Source: Pseudomonas sp. PDM05
Lineage (GTDB): Bacteria; Pseudomonadota; Gammaproteobacteria; Pseudomonadales; Pseudomonadaceae
Length of the DNA stretch: 64,000 nucleotides
Direction: 5' to 3'
Assembly (NCBI RefSeq): GCF_014851685.1
Contig: NZ_JACVAC010000009.1
Coordinates: 124,001-188,000, forward strand
Part shown: positions 1 through 8,897 of the stretch, piece by piece
Layout of the letters: every line of letters begins with the position of its first letter
Numbering within the stretch: the stretch's first letter is position 1
Translations under genes and position numbers: made by a program
The notes under the pieces: model-generated
The model's input: only the letters and a program-made list of their open reading frames with translations
What the model was told of the DNA's origin: nothing
Databases searched by the model: none

Positions 1-1617
1 TCCGGTTTTGCGGGCTTTCGCCAGGCATTCTTCATGAGTGCGCTGTGGCTGGCCCCGTTGTTGATATTCCCGCGCCAAACCCGTTTGCTTTCCGCCTTGA
101 TTGGCGTGGTGCTGTGGGCCTGCTCCATGGCCAGCCTGGGTTATTTCTTCATCTACCAGCAGGAATTTTCCCAAAGCGTCATCTTCATCATGTTCGAGTC
201 GAACATCTCTGAAGCCGGCGAATATGCCACCCAGTACTTCGCCTGGTGGATCGTGCTGGCGTTCATTGCCCACACCGCCGTGGCCATATTCCTCTGGACC
301 CGTGTACGCCCGGTCTACCTGCCACGCGGACAGGCGTTGGTGGCGGCCGCCGCTATCGTGATTGCGATTGTCGGCTACCCACTGGTCAAGCAGATCGCTC
401 GCAGCGACACCCTGGAAGACGCCTTCGACCGCTTCGAAGCCCGTATCGAACCGGCGGTGCCATGGCAGATGATCGTCGCCTATCACCGCTACACCCAGCA
501 GTTGGACAACATGCAGGGCATGCTCGACAGCGCCAGCCAGATCCCGCCGCTGCGTAATCTGAAGGACAACATGGCCGGCCAACCGTCGACCCTGGTGCTG
601 GTAATCGGCGAGTCCACCAACCGCCAGCGCATGAGCCTCTATGGTTACCCGCGCAACACCACACCGGAGCTGGACAAGCTGCGCGATCAGCTGGCGGTGT
701 TCGACAACGTCATCACCCCGCGCCCCTACACCATCGAAGCGCTGCAACAGGTCCTCACCTTCGCCGACGAAGAGAACCCGGACCTGTACCTCAAGACCCC
801 ATCCATCGTCAGCGTGATGAAGCAGGCCGGTTACAAAACCTACTGGATCACCAACCAGCAGACCATGACCAAGCGCAACACCATGCTGACCACCTTCTCC
901 GAACAAGCTGACGAGCAGGTGTACCTGAACAACAACCGCAACCAGAACGCCCGCCAGTACGACGGCGACGTGTTGCCACCGTTCGCCAAGGCCCTGGCCG
1001 ACCCGGCCGAGCGCAAGTTCATCGTGGTGCACTTGCTCGGCACCCACATGAGCTACCAGTACCGTTACCCGCCGACCTTCGACAAGTTCACCGACCGCCA
1101 GGGCGTACCTGCCGGGATCAGCGACGACCAGTTGCCGACCTACAACAGCTACGACAATGCCGTGCTGTACAACGACTTCGTGGTGTCGAGCCTGATCAAG
1201 GACTACGCCAAGACCGACCCGAACGGCTTTTTGCTGTACCTCTCGGACCATGGCGAAGACGTATTCGACTCCGCCGGCCACACCACCCTGGGGCGCAACG
1301 AAGGCAAGCCGACGGCACCGATGTACACCATTCCGTTCATGGCCTACGCCTCGCCGAAATGGCGCGAAAGCCACGACTGGAGCTTTGCCGGCGACTTGCA
1401 GCGGCCCTACAGCAGCTCGCAGTTGATCCACACTTGGGCCGACCTGGCCGGGCTGAGTTTCGACGAACTGGACCATAGCAAGAGCCTGGTCAGCGACAGC
1501 TTCAAGGCGCGCCCACAGATGATCGGCAACCCGTACATGCGCCAGCAGAAGCCGTTGATTGATTTCAGTTTGATCAAACCGAAGAAGACCGAGCCTACGG
1601 ATGTGGTGGCCAAGTAA
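1..1617 (+). CDS. cptA: Phosphoethanolamine transferase, CptA/EptA family (5' end outside window)
   Basis: An inner-membrane sulfatase-fold enzyme that moves phosphoethanolamine from phosphatidylethanolamine onto LPS. The frame is open from base 1, so the true start and first membrane helix lie upstream; the first visible Met is at 34. About 538 codons are visible, against roughly 550-580 for the family. Hydrophobic helices fill the first 120 codons. The motif QEFSQSVIFIMFESN is typical of CptA-like members. The periplasmic domain shows the nucleophile motif GESTNRQR (Thr about 195 codons after base 34) and the metal ligands SDHGED near 1250. The CptA versus EptA assignment rests on the QEFSQSVIF stretch and is moderately sure; the activity class is sure. 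No terminator is evident before the next gene. Confidence 0.88.
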   Translation, partial: SGFAGFRQAFFMSALWLAPLLIFPRQTRLLSALIGVVLWACSMASLGYFFIYQQEFSQSVIFIMFESNISEAGEYATQYFAWWIVLAFIAHTAVAIFLWTRVRPVYLPRGQALVAAAAIVIAIVGYPLVKQIARSDTLEDAFDRFEARIEPAVPWQMIVAYHRYTQQLDNMQGMLDSASQIPPLRNLKDNMAGQPSTLVLVIGESTNRQRMSLYGYPRNTTPELDKLRDQLAVFDNVITPRPYTIEALQQVLTFADEENPDLYLKTPSIVSVMKQAGYKTYWITNQQTMTKRNTMLTTFSEQADEQVYLNNNRNQNARQYDGDVLPPFAKALADPAERKFIVVHLLGTHMSYQYRYPPTFDKFTDRQGVPAGISDDQLPTYNSYDNAVLYNDFVVSSLIKDYAKTDPNGFLLYLSDHGEDVFDSAGHTTLGRNEGKPTAPMYTIPFMAYASPKWRESHDWSFAGDLQRPYSSSQLIHTWADLAGLSFDELDHSKSLVSDSFKARPQMIGNPYMRQQKPLIDFSLIKPKKTEPTDVVAK

Positions 1618-1637
1618 ACGACCGCTCGTAACAAAAA

Positions 1638-1656
1638 GATAACAATCATTCTCATC
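1638..1656 (+). promoter_or_regulatory. Fur box upstream of the siderophore receptor
   Basis: GATAACAATCATTCTCATC matches 13 of 19 positions of the classical Fur consensus. It lies 90-108 bases before the start of a TonB-dependent receptor gene, where iron repression would be expected. A weak -10 (TAAAGT, 1663-1668) follows it, so the box would cover the -35 region and transcription would begin near 1675. The promoter elements themselves are inferred. Confidence 0.65.
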
Positions 1657-1675
1657 CAGCCCTAAAGTTCGGGCG

Positions 1676-1736
1676 CTCCTTTCGTCTTTGAGCCAAGGCC
1701 TTTTCTTACCGAGAAGGCCTCAAAGACGACAAGGAG
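1676..1736 (+). promoter_or_regulatory. Leader hairpin that pairs with the Shine-Dalgarno of the receptor gene
   Basis: Three consecutive stems can form. CTCCTT (1676-1681) pairs with AAGGAG (1731-1736), which is the Shine-Dalgarno itself. CGTCTTTG (1683-1690) pairs with CAAAGACG (1721-1728). AGGCCTT (1696-1702) pairs with AAGGCCT (1714-1720). The loop is 1703-1713 and one 5-base bulge is at 1691-1695. In total 21 base pairs are perfect within three helices. The start codon is at 1746. The structure would hide the ribosome site unless opened by an RNA, a protein or heat. Confidence 0.6.
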
Positions 1737-1745
1737 TCTTCCGCG

Positions 1746-3983
1746 ATGCTCGCGCCTTTTACCCGTTCCATGACCTTCTCCCTCGGCCTGTTCAGTGCCG
1801 CACTGAGCCCGCACCTGCTGGCTGAAACCGACCCCGACGCCACGCCGAGCAAGGCCCTGGAGCTGGGCAGCACCAGCATCACCGCCGAAGGCCTTGGCAC
1901 CACCACCGAGCACACCGGGGCCTATACGACCGGCTCGATGAGCACCGCCACCCGGCTGAACCTGTCGATCAAGGAAACCCCGCAGTCGATCTCGGTGGTG
2001 ACTCGCCAGCAGATGGATGATTTCAATCTCAATACACTGACTGATGTACTGCGCCAGACCACCGGGGTTACCGTCCAGCATCTGGATTCGGACCGGGCGG
2101 GCTACTCGTCGCGTGGCTACGGCATCGATAACTTCCAGATCGACGGCATGCTCAACACCTTCGGGCGCATGAAGTCAGACGCCGACACCATCATCTACGA
2201 CCGTATCGAAGTGGTGCGGGGCGCCACCGGATTGACCACCGGCGCCGGCAACCCTTCGGCCACGGTCAACATGATCCGCAAACGCCCCACCGCCCAGTGG
2301 CAAGCCAAGACCGGCGTCAGCGGTGCCAGCCATGACAACTACTACAGCTACCTGGACGTCGGCGGCCCACTGGCATTTGACGGGCGCCTGCGCGGGCGTA
2401 CGGTGCTGGCGTACCGCGACAGCAAGTCGTTTCGCGACAATTACGCGCTGCAACGGGAAGTCGGCTACGGCATTCTCGAAGGCGACCTGACAGACGACAC
2501 CGTGGTCGCCGTAGGCTTCGATTACCAGAACAAACATGTGCAGGGCAGCTCCTGGGGCACCCTTCCCTATTGGAACAGCGACGGCAGCAAGGCACGACTC
2601 TCGCGCTCGGCCAACCTGGCGGCAGATTGGAGCTCCTGGCCACTCAAAGACAAGACCACCTTTGCCTCCATCGACCACAAGCTGTCGGCCGACTGGCGTC
2701 TCAAAGCCGCTTATACCCATCGACAAAGCGATACCGACGGCAAGGTGTATTACGGCGGCGCGGGCTTCCCCAATCCGGATGGCAGTGGCATGACCGCCTG
2801 GACCAACCAGATGGTCGGCACTTCGAAAATGGACGTGGTCGATTTGAATCTCAACGGCACCTATGCGCTGCTGGGTCGCGAGCATGAGCTGATGGTGGGT
2901 TACGGTGAGTCCCAGCAGCGCGATGCTTCGCCCTACCAGCGCTTCACCACGCCTGACGGCTACGAAACCATCGAGGACTGGAAGCACATGGGCGCCATCG
3001 CCAAGTTCCCCGACCGCACCACCCACCTTCAGGGCGAACACTCGCGCAAGAAACAGAAGGCCGGTTACCTCGCCACGCGCCTGAGCCTGACCGACAAACT
3101 GCACGCCGTGCTGGGCAGCCGTTATGGCAGTTGGGACATCGAAAGTGTGTCGCCGGAGTACGACGCCAGCTTCAACCTGACCAAAGCCACCAAAACCAGC
3201 CAGACCCACAACGACATGTGGACCCCCTACGCGGGCCTGCTGTACGACATCACGCCGCAGTACACCGTGTACGCCAGCTACACCGACATCTTCAACCCGC
3301 AAAGCGTACGTGATGTCAGCCGCAAATACCTTGAGCCCGTGGTCGGCAGCAACTATGAGCTCGGCATCAAGGGCAGCCTGCTCAATGAGCGCGTAAACCT
3401 GGCCGCTGCGTATTTCTGGAGCACCCAGGACAACGTCGCCGAGCTGGACAACGCAGCCGAACCAGACCCAGTGACCCGCGAACAGTTCTACACATCCAGC
3501 GGCAAAGGCAGCAAGGTCCAAGGGTTCGAGGCCGAGGTATCGGGCGAAGTGCTGCCCGACTGGAACCTCACGGCGGGCTACAGCTACACGCACTCGCTCA
3601 ATGGTGATAAGCAACGCAACAACACCAACGTGCCGCTGAACATGCTCAAGGTGTCGACGTCCTACCGCCTGCCGGGCGAATGGCGCGGGCTGACAGTGGG
3701 CGGCGGAGTGAACTGGCAGAGTGATTTCTACCAGTTCGCCGACCGCCCCAGCGGTGGCCGGGACGATGAGGGCTACCTGAACACCGAACGCGCCAAGATC
3801 ACCCAACAGGCCTACACCGTCGTCAACTTGATGTCGCGCTACCAGTTCGACGAGCACGTGTCGGCTTCGGTGAATGTGAATAATCTATTCGATAAAAAGT
3901 ACTACGAACGCGTCGGCTTTTATAACGGCGTGTATTGGGGCGACCCACGTTCTATTACACTGGCGCTGGACTGGAAACTTTAA
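1746..3983 (+). CDS. TonB-dependent siderophore receptor (FhuE/FpvA-like)
   Basis: Outer-membrane receptor for TonB-driven uptake of a ferric siderophore. At 745 codons it has a signal peptide (about residues 1-26, cut after LLA), then a plug domain (about 60-170) with KETPQSISVVTRQQMDD, RGYGIDNFQIDG and DRIEVVRGATGL. A 22-strand barrel follows, with the TonB-receptor motif SNYELGIKG and NVNNLFDKKYYERVG near the end. There is no N-terminal signalling domain, so it is a plain transporter, not a sigma-factor transducer. Coprogen/rhodotorulate-type hydroxamates are the likely ligands by resemblance to FhuE, but the substrate is inferred. The start is fixed by AAGGAG at 1731-1736, nine bases before ATG. 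Regulation is probably by Fur (box at 1638-1656), and the leader hairpin can mask the Shine-Dalgarno. Confidence 0.9.
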   Translation: MLAPFTRSMTFSLGLFSAALSPHLLAETDPDATPSKALELGSTSITAEGLGTTTEHTGAYTTGSMSTATRLNLSIKETPQSISVVTRQQMDDFNLNTLTDVLRQTTGVTVQHLDSDRAGYSSRGYGIDNFQIDGMLNTFGRMKSDADTIIYDRIEVVRGATGLTTGAGNPSATVNMIRKRPTAQWQAKTGVSGASHDNYYSYLDVGGPLAFDGRLRGRTVLAYRDSKSFRDNYALQREVGYGILEGDLTDDTVVAVGFDYQNKHVQGSSWGTLPYWNSDGSKARLSRSANLAADWSSWPLKDKTTFASIDHKLSADWRLKAAYTHRQSDTDGKVYYGGAGFPNPDGSGMTAWTNQMVGTSKMDVVDLNLNGTYALLGREHELMVGYGESQQRDASPYQRFTTPDGYETIEDWKHMGAIAKFPDRTTHLQGEHSRKKQKAGYLATRLSLTDKLHAVLGSRYGSWDIESVSPEYDASFNLTKATKTSQTHNDMWTPYAGLLYDITPQYTVYASYTDIFNPQSVRDVSRKYLEPVVGSNYELGIKGSLLNERVNLAAAYFWSTQDNVAELDNAAEPDPVTREQFYTSSGKGSKVQGFEAEVSGEVLPDWNLTAGYSYTHSLNGDKQRNNTNVPLNMLKVSTSYRLPGEWRGLTVGGGVNWQSDFYQFADRPSGGRDDEGYLNTERAKITQQAYTVVNLMSRYQFDEHVSASVNVNNLFDKKYYERVGFYNGVYWGDPRSITLALDWKL

Positions 3984-4004
3984 TCCCCCTGCCCTGCGGC
4001 GCTT

Positions 4005-4032
4005 CGAAACTTAACAAAAATATTAAGTTTCG
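4005..4032. repeat. Perfect AT-rich palindrome after the receptor gene
   Basis: CGAAACTTAA (4005-4014) is followed by eight bases and its exact reverse complement (4023-4032). GCGGC/GCCGC (3996-4000 and 4035-4039) continues the pairing outward. It could end the receptor transcript, though no U-run follows the outer stem, or act as an operator for the small gene downstream. It sits only 11 bases before the PmrA-type box and its arms also carry TTAAG/CTTAA half-sites. Confidence 0.5.
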
Positions 4033-4042
4033 ACGCCGCTCA

Positions 4043-4075
4043 GTTAAGCCTCTCTTAATAAAGCCTGCACATAAT
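4043..4075 (+). promoter_or_regulatory. PmrA-type response-regulator box with -10 element
   Basis: GTTAAG (4043-4048), five bases, CTTAAT (4054-4059) fits the PmrA/BasR box YTTAAK-N5-YTTAAK, apart from the first base of the left half. It ends ten bases before a good -10, CATAAT (4070-4075), the usual placement for activators of the OmpR/PhoB class that replace a -35. The start point would be near 4082, leaving a leader of about 55 bases for the small exported protein at 4138. The regulator is inferred: PmrA is the best fit, and another OmpR-family regulator is possible. Confidence 0.5.
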
Positions 4076-4137
4076 CGGCCCCACGAGTCTGGTCCAAGCG
4101 GACCGACACCCCTCAAAACCGACTGGGAATACCGACG

Positions 4138-4359
4138 ATGAAACTCTCTACGCTGATGCTTGCAGGCTTGATGACCCTGACCTCTGCTGCCGCTTTTGCC
4201 GAAGGCGGCGCCGAGCGTTCGAAGGAGTTCTACGCCAACTTCAAGTTCATGCAAGAGCAGTCCAATGGCAAAGCCGAGCAAACTGCGGCCAATGACGCAA
4301 AACAACCAAAGCCTGAACAAGCGGCTCAACGTGGCGACGAGCAACAACCGAAGATTTAA
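4138..4359 (+). CDS. Small exported protein of unknown function
   Basis: A 73-codon protein with a clear Sec signal peptide (KLSTLMLAGLMTLTSAAAFA, cleaved after AFA). The mature form is about 52 residues, hydrophilic and rich in Gln, Lys and Glu, with no cysteines. The mature start AEGGAERSKEFYANF resembles small periplasmic Pseudomonas proteins such as the PtrA type, but the similarity is short and I do not assign a function. Only a poor Shine-Dalgarno (TGGGA) precedes the ATG. It has its own promoter region (PmrA-type box at 4043-4059) and a strong terminator at 4410-4436, so it is monocistronic. The box suggests induction by cationic peptides or metals together with LPS modification. Confidence 0.75.
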   Translation: MKLSTLMLAGLMTLTSAAAFAEGGAERSKEFYANFKFMQEQSNGKAEQTAANDAKQPKPEQAAQRGDEQQPKI

Positions 4360-4409
4360 TCAACGCGCAACTTCCTTAGCCTTCCCGCTCCTTTGGCCAA
4401 GGTAAACTT

Positions 4410-4436
4410 GGCGCCAGATTCTGGCGCCTTTTTTTT
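4410..4436 (+). terminator. Rho-independent terminator
   Basis: GGCGCCAG (4410-4417), three-base loop, CTGGCGCC (4421-4428) and eight Ts. It ends the small exported protein gene and lies at the convergence with the GNAT gene on the other strand. Confidence 0.9.
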
Positions 4437-4457
4437 GCACGCTTAACAACTCACTAC

Positions 4458-4949
4458 TTACAACGGTTTATTCCAGAACAGCATACGGCCGTGCGCCGGA
4501 TCAAACTTCGAATCGTCAAAACCAAACTTCCGATACGCCGATTGTGCGACTGCATTCCCCTCAAGTACTTCCAGGGTAATCTTGCAGCAACCACGCTGAC
4601 GGGCGATTTCTTCGACCTTCTGCAGCATTTTCTGGCTGAGACCCAAGCCACGGAACTGTTGCATCACCACCACATCATGGATGTTGACCAAGGGACGGCA
4701 CGCAAAGGTCGAGAACCCCTCGAAGCAGTTGACCAACCCCGCCGGCTCACCGCCGACAAATGCCAGCACGCTGAATGCGTGTGGGCGCTTGGCCAGCTCG
4801 CCAGGCAGTTGCTGCAACAGGTCGGCAGGCAAGCTGTGACCGCCCCCCATCGGGTCTTCGGCGTAATGGTTGAGTACCAGGCTGATGGCCTCGGCGTGCA
4901 CGGTATTGGTGTAGCTGGCTTGCAGCACCAGAATGTCTGGAGTGTCCAT
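4458..4949 (-). CDS. GNAT family N-acetyltransferase
   Basis: A 163-residue acetyl-CoA dependent acetyltransferase. The pyrophosphate-binding motif QFRGLGLSQKM (Q-x-x-G-x-G/A pattern) and the following helix are plain. The C-terminal ALEVLEGN-like strand appears as ITLEVLEGNAVAQSAYRKFGF, the usual GNAT ending. The frame continues eight codons further to a GTG at 4973, but the ATG at 4949 is preferred because GAGGAAGG lies seven bases before it. The substrate cannot be read from sequence. It converges on the small exported gene and is separated from zapE by about 165 bases in which I see no gene. Confidence 0.85.
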   Translation of the reverse strand: MDTPDILVLQASYTNTVHAEAISLVLNHYAEDPMGGGHSLPADLLQQLPGELAKRPHAFSVLAFVGGEPAGLVNCFEGFSTFACRPLVNIHDVVVMQQFRGLGLSQKMLQKVEEIARQRGCCKITLEVLEGNAVAQSAYRKFGFDDSKFDPAHGRMLFWNKPL

Positions 4950-5114
4950 TGCCTTCCTCGATCGCGACAACACGGGAATCGTCTCCCTTTGAGGCGAACG
5001 ATTGTATGCGCGGTGCAGGCTATAGATGAAGGAGATTTACTACCAATACCCGACAGAAACGGCACAGGTTGTGCGCATCCACACGCACCAACAGGGCAGT
5101 GCGCGGATTTTTTC

Positions 5115-6221
5115 TCACATGCCAAAGCGCTGTAACTGCATCTCCTGCAAGCGGCTGAGCGTGCGACGAAATGCAAATTCCAGGTAGCCTTCGGTGTAAA
5201 GACACTCCAGAGGCACCGCCGCCTCGATGAACAACGGCACCTTGCGGTCGTAGCACTCATCCACCAGCGCAATGAAACGCCGCACGCTGTCATCGTGTAC
5301 CGACAGTTCGGGTAACTCCCGATCCCCCGCCGCCACCCGCTGTGCACCGTCCTCAGTGCCACGTGCAATGCGTCCCGGACGCTTCTGCGCGCTCAGGTTG
5401 GGCACCTCGCCCACCAAGATCGCACGGTAACGATCGCACAACTGCATGAAATCCATCGCCGACAGCGGTTGCTCGCATAGGTCGGCATAACGGCACCAGA
5501 GCACGGTCTCGCTGGCCTGCACTGCCATGATCGAACGATAACCGACGCTGACCGCCCCCCTGCTAACGGCTTGCCCTTCACTCAAGTGCTTGAACACCTC
5601 GGCCAAGGCCTCGGGCCGATTCACCCAATAACGCTGCAGCCCGGTGCCAGGGTGTAGACGGTGATCCTCAGCGCCGTCCACTGCCACCACCTGCATATGC
5701 TGTTTGATCGCCGCGATACCCGGCAGGAAACGCTCGCGGTTGAACCCGCCGGCGTACAACTGGTCGGGCGGCTGGTTGGATGTGCAGACCATCACCACCC
5801 CCTCGTCAAACATCACCTGGAACAGGCGACCGAGGATGATGGCGTCACCAATATCATTGACGAACAGCTCGTCAAAACACAGCACGCGCACCTCCCGGGC
5901 CAACTCTCGGGCCAGGGCTTGCAAGGGATCGTGGATACCCGTGAGCTGAAACGAGCGCTGGTGCACCCAGCCCATGAAGTGATGAAAGTGCTGGCGCCGC
6001 GCCGGCACGCGCAGGCTTTGATAGAACTGGTCCATCAGCCAGGTCTTGCCACGCCCCACCGGCCCCCACAGGTAAACCCCGGCGATGGGTGAACGGCCTT
6101 GATGCAGCGCCTCGTGACACGCTTGCAACGCCTCCACCGCCCGACGCTGGGCCTCGTCGGTGACGAAACCCCGCTCGGCGATGGCGTGCTGATAGGCGGC
6201 CAGTGGCGAATCAAATGCCAT
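5115..6221 (-). CDS. zapE: Cell division ATPase ZapE (AFG1 family)
   Basis: A 368-residue AAA-type ATPase that in gamma-proteobacteria associates with the Z ring during constriction. Walker A is GPVGRGKT (residues 53-60) and Walker B is VLCFDEL (113-119). FMGWVHQRSF, CTSNQPPDQLY (sensor) and the C-terminal RFIALVDECYDRKVPL are family hallmarks. It starts five bases after the end of pepN, so the two are almost certainly co-transcribed and translationally linked; its own Shine-Dalgarno is weak. Length is normal. It is the last gene of the minus-strand block that begins with nadK. Confidence 0.93.
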   Translation of the reverse strand: MAFDSPLAAYQHAIAERGFVTDEAQRRAVEALQACHEALHQGRSPIAGVYLWGPVGRGKTWLMDQFYQSLRVPARRQHFHHFMGWVHQRSFQLTGIHDPLQALARELAREVRVLCFDELFVNDIGDAIILGRLFQVMFDEGVVMVCTSNQPPDQLYAGGFNRERFLPGIAAIKQHMQVVAVDGAEDHRLHPGTGLQRYWVNRPEALAEVFKHLSEGQAVSRGAVSVGYRSIMAVQASETVLWCRYADLCEQPLSAMDFMQLCDRYRAILVGEVPNLSAQKRPGRIARGTEDGAQRVAAGDRELPELSVHDDSVRRFIALVDECYDRKVPLFIEAAVPLECLYTEGYLEFAFRRTLSRLQEMQLQRFGM

Positions 6222-6226
6222 GGGCT

Positions 6227-8884
6227 TTACGCAAGGCTCTTGCTGACCACCTCGAACACGTCGCTCGACAACTCGCCCGAGGCGCGAATGCGCTCCAGCT
6301 CTGCCTTCATCAGTGCCTGACGTGCGCTGTCATACTTGCGCCAGCGGGTCAGCGGCGCCAATTGACGCGAAGCAATCTGCGGGTTGAACCCGTTCAACTG
6401 GATCACCAGATCCGCCAGGAAGCGATAGCCCGAGCCATCTGCCGCGTGGAAGTTGATCAGGTTCTGCCCGGCAAACGCGCCAATCAATGCACGCACCTTG
6501 TTCGGGTTCTTCAGGGTGAACGCCGGGTGCTCCATCAACGCCCGCACCCGCGCCAACCCGCCGGGCAAGGTGCTGCCGGCCTGGACGCTGAACCACTGGT
6601 CCATGACCAGCGGGTTGTCCTTGAAGTTCTCGGCAAATACCGCCAATGCCTGGGCCTTCTCGGCGTCAAACGGCGAATTGACCAACACCGCCAGTGCGGT
6701 CAGGCGCTCGGTCATGTTGTCGCTGGCGTCGAACTGTTCCAACGTCGCAGCCAACACCTCGGGCTTGCTGCTGAGCATCAGGTAGGACAACGCAATGTTC
6801 TGCAACGCACGACGGGCAAAGTGCTCGGCCGCGGCCACGTAAGGGGTCTTCTTCGACAGCTCGCGATTGGCCTGGTAACGCAGCCACAAGGCGTCATGCA
6901 GCTTGTCCGCCAATTGTTTGCGGGCAAACTCGCGGGCAGCGTGGATGGCATCGACATCCGCCACTTCGCTGATTTCCGTCAGATAGGCTTCGCCTGGCAG
7001 CGCGAGCATTTCCGCAACCATTGCCTGGTCCAGCGATTCATCGCTGAGCACCGTGCCCAGCGCGTCGACCAGGCGCTGGTCCAGCTGCAGGGGCTGACCG
7101 GCCTGATGCTGGCCGATCAGTTCCTGCAACACCTGTACCGCCAACTGCTGGCCGGCGTCCCAGCGGTTGAAGCCGTCGCTGTCGTGCTGCATCAGGAACA
7201 TCAGTTGATCGCGGTTGTACGGGAAGCTCAACTTCACCGGCGCCGAGAAGCCGCGCAGCAGCGAAGGCAGCGGCTGCTCGGGGATGTCGACGAACGTGAA
7301 GGTCTGCTCGGCCTCGGTCACCGAGATCACCCGTGACGTAGCACCAGCGCTGGCTTCGCCGGCCAGACGCAAGGCGATAGCCGCGCCCTGCGCGTCCAGC
7401 AAGCCCAACGCCACCGGAATCACGAACGGCAGTTTTTCCACCTTGTCCGGGGTTTGCGGACAGCTCTGGCGGAAGGTCAGGCTGTAGGTTTTTGCCACGG
7501 CATCGTAGGACTCGCTCACAGCCAGGCGTGGGGTGCCGGCCTGGCTGTACCAGCGCTTGAACTGGGTCAGGTCGGCACCGTTGGCGTCTTCCATGGCCTT
7601 GATGAAGTCGTCGCAGGTCACGGCCTGGCCGTCATGGCGTTCGAAATACAGGTCGCTGCCTTTGCGGAAGCCTTCGGCACCGAGCAAGGTATGGATCATA
7701 CCGACCACTTCCGAACCCTTTTCGTACACGGTCAGGGTGTAGAAGTTGGATATCTCGATAAAGCTGTCCGGGCGCACCGCGTGAGCCATGGGGCCGGCGT
7801 CTTCAGCGAACTGGTGCGTGCGCAGGTACGCCACGTCCTGAATGCGCTTGACGGTGGCCGAGTTCATGTCGGCAGAGAATTGCGAGTCACGGTAGACGGT
7901 GAACCCTTCCTTGAGCGACAGCTGGAACCAGTCGCGGCAGGTCACGCGGTTGCCCGACCAGTTGTGGAAGTATTCGTGGGCGACAATCGCCTCGACCCGC
8001 TGGTGCGCGGCATCCGTGGCGGTTTCGGCACGGGCCAGCACGGCGCTGGAGTTGAAGATGTTGAGGCCCTTGTTTTCCATGGCGCCCATGTTGAAGTCGT
8101 TGACGCCAACGATCATGAAGATGTCGAGATCGTACTCACGGCCGTAGGTTTCTTCGTCCCAGCGCATGGATTTTTTCAGGCTGGTCATGGCGTGCTGGCA
8201 TTTATCGATGTTTTCCGGCTCGACGTAGATGCGCAATGCCACTTCACGCCCGGTCATGGTGGTGAAGCTGTCTTCAACGCACCACAGGTCACCGGCTACC
8301 AGCGCAAACAGGTAGGCCGGTTTCTTGAACGGGTCTTCCCAGGTCGCCCAGTGGCGGCCGTCTTCGCCCGGGCCGCTGGCAATCGGGTTGCCGTTGGACA
8401 GCAGCACCGGGTAGCTGTGCTGTTCGGCGATCACCGTGGTGGTGAAGGTGCTCATCACGTCAGGGCGGTCGAGGTAGTAGGTGATCTTGCGGAAGCCTTC
8501 GGCTTCGCACTGGGTGCAGAACATGCCGCCGGATTTGTACAGGCCTTCAAGGGCGGTGTTGGTTTCCGGGTGGATTTTTACCGTGGTATCCAGGGTAAAC
8601 GTCTCACTTTTCGGCTGCAGCGTGAGGTGACTGTCGGTCAACTGGTAATCGGCGCCAGTCAGTTGCTGGTCCGCCAGGTTCACGCTCAACAGCTCAAGTT
8701 GCTGCCCATCCAGCACCAGCGGCGGCAAACCCTGGCCGCGCTCAGGGTTACGGCGCATTACCAGTTGCGCGTGGACCAGGCTGTGGTCCTCGAACAACTC
8801 GAAGGTCAGGTGCGTCTCGTCGATCAGGTAGTCCGGCGCCTGATAGTCCTTGAGGTAAATCATCTTCGGTTGTTCGGTGCGCAT
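6227..8884 (-). CDS. pepN: Aminopeptidase N (M1 family)
   Basis: An 885-residue cytoplasmic zinc aminopeptidase that removes N-terminal residues during peptide turnover. The substrate-anchoring motif GAMENKGLN is followed by the zinc site HEYFHNWSGNRVT and the third ligand Glu 19 residues on (LKEGFTVYRD). Size and order match the bacterial PepN type, about 870-890 residues. The start ATG at 8884 has AAGGA eight bases upstream. It lies 13 bases after the DUF2797 gene and five before zapE. The region shows no internal promoter, so expression probably comes from further upstream in the nadK block. Confidence 0.97.
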   Translation of the reverse strand: MRTEQPKMIYLKDYQAPDYLIDETHLTFELFEDHSLVHAQLVMRRNPERGQGLPPLVLDGQQLELLSVNLADQQLTGADYQLTDSHLTLQPKSETFTLDTTVKIHPETNTALEGLYKSGGMFCTQCEAEGFRKITYYLDRPDVMSTFTTTVIAEQHSYPVLLSNGNPIASGPGEDGRHWATWEDPFKKPAYLFALVAGDLWCVEDSFTTMTGREVALRIYVEPENIDKCQHAMTSLKKSMRWDEETYGREYDLDIFMIVGVNDFNMGAMENKGLNIFNSSAVLARAETATDAAHQRVEAIVAHEYFHNWSGNRVTCRDWFQLSLKEGFTVYRDSQFSADMNSATVKRIQDVAYLRTHQFAEDAGPMAHAVRPDSFIEISNFYTLTVYEKGSEVVGMIHTLLGAEGFRKGSDLYFERHDGQAVTCDDFIKAMEDANGADLTQFKRWYSQAGTPRLAVSESYDAVAKTYSLTFRQSCPQTPDKVEKLPFVIPVALGLLDAQGAAIALRLAGEASAGATSRVISVTEAEQTFTFVDIPEQPLPSLLRGFSAPVKLSFPYNRDQLMFLMQHDSDGFNRWDAGQQLAVQVLQELIGQHQAGQPLQLDQRLVDALGTVLSDESLDQAMVAEMLALPGEAYLTEISEVADVDAIHAAREFARKQLADKLHDALWLRYQANRELSKKTPYVAAAEHFARRALQNIALSYLMLSSKPEVLAATLEQFDASDNMTERLTALAVLVNSPFDAEKAQALAVFAENFKDNPLVMDQWFSVQAGSTLPGGLARVRALMEHPAFTLKNPNKVRALIGAFAGQNLINFHAADGSGYRFLADLVIQLNGFNPQIASRQLAPLTRWRKYDSARQALMKAELERIRASGELSSDVFEVVSKSLA

Positions 8885-8897
8885 GCTTGGTGTCCTT

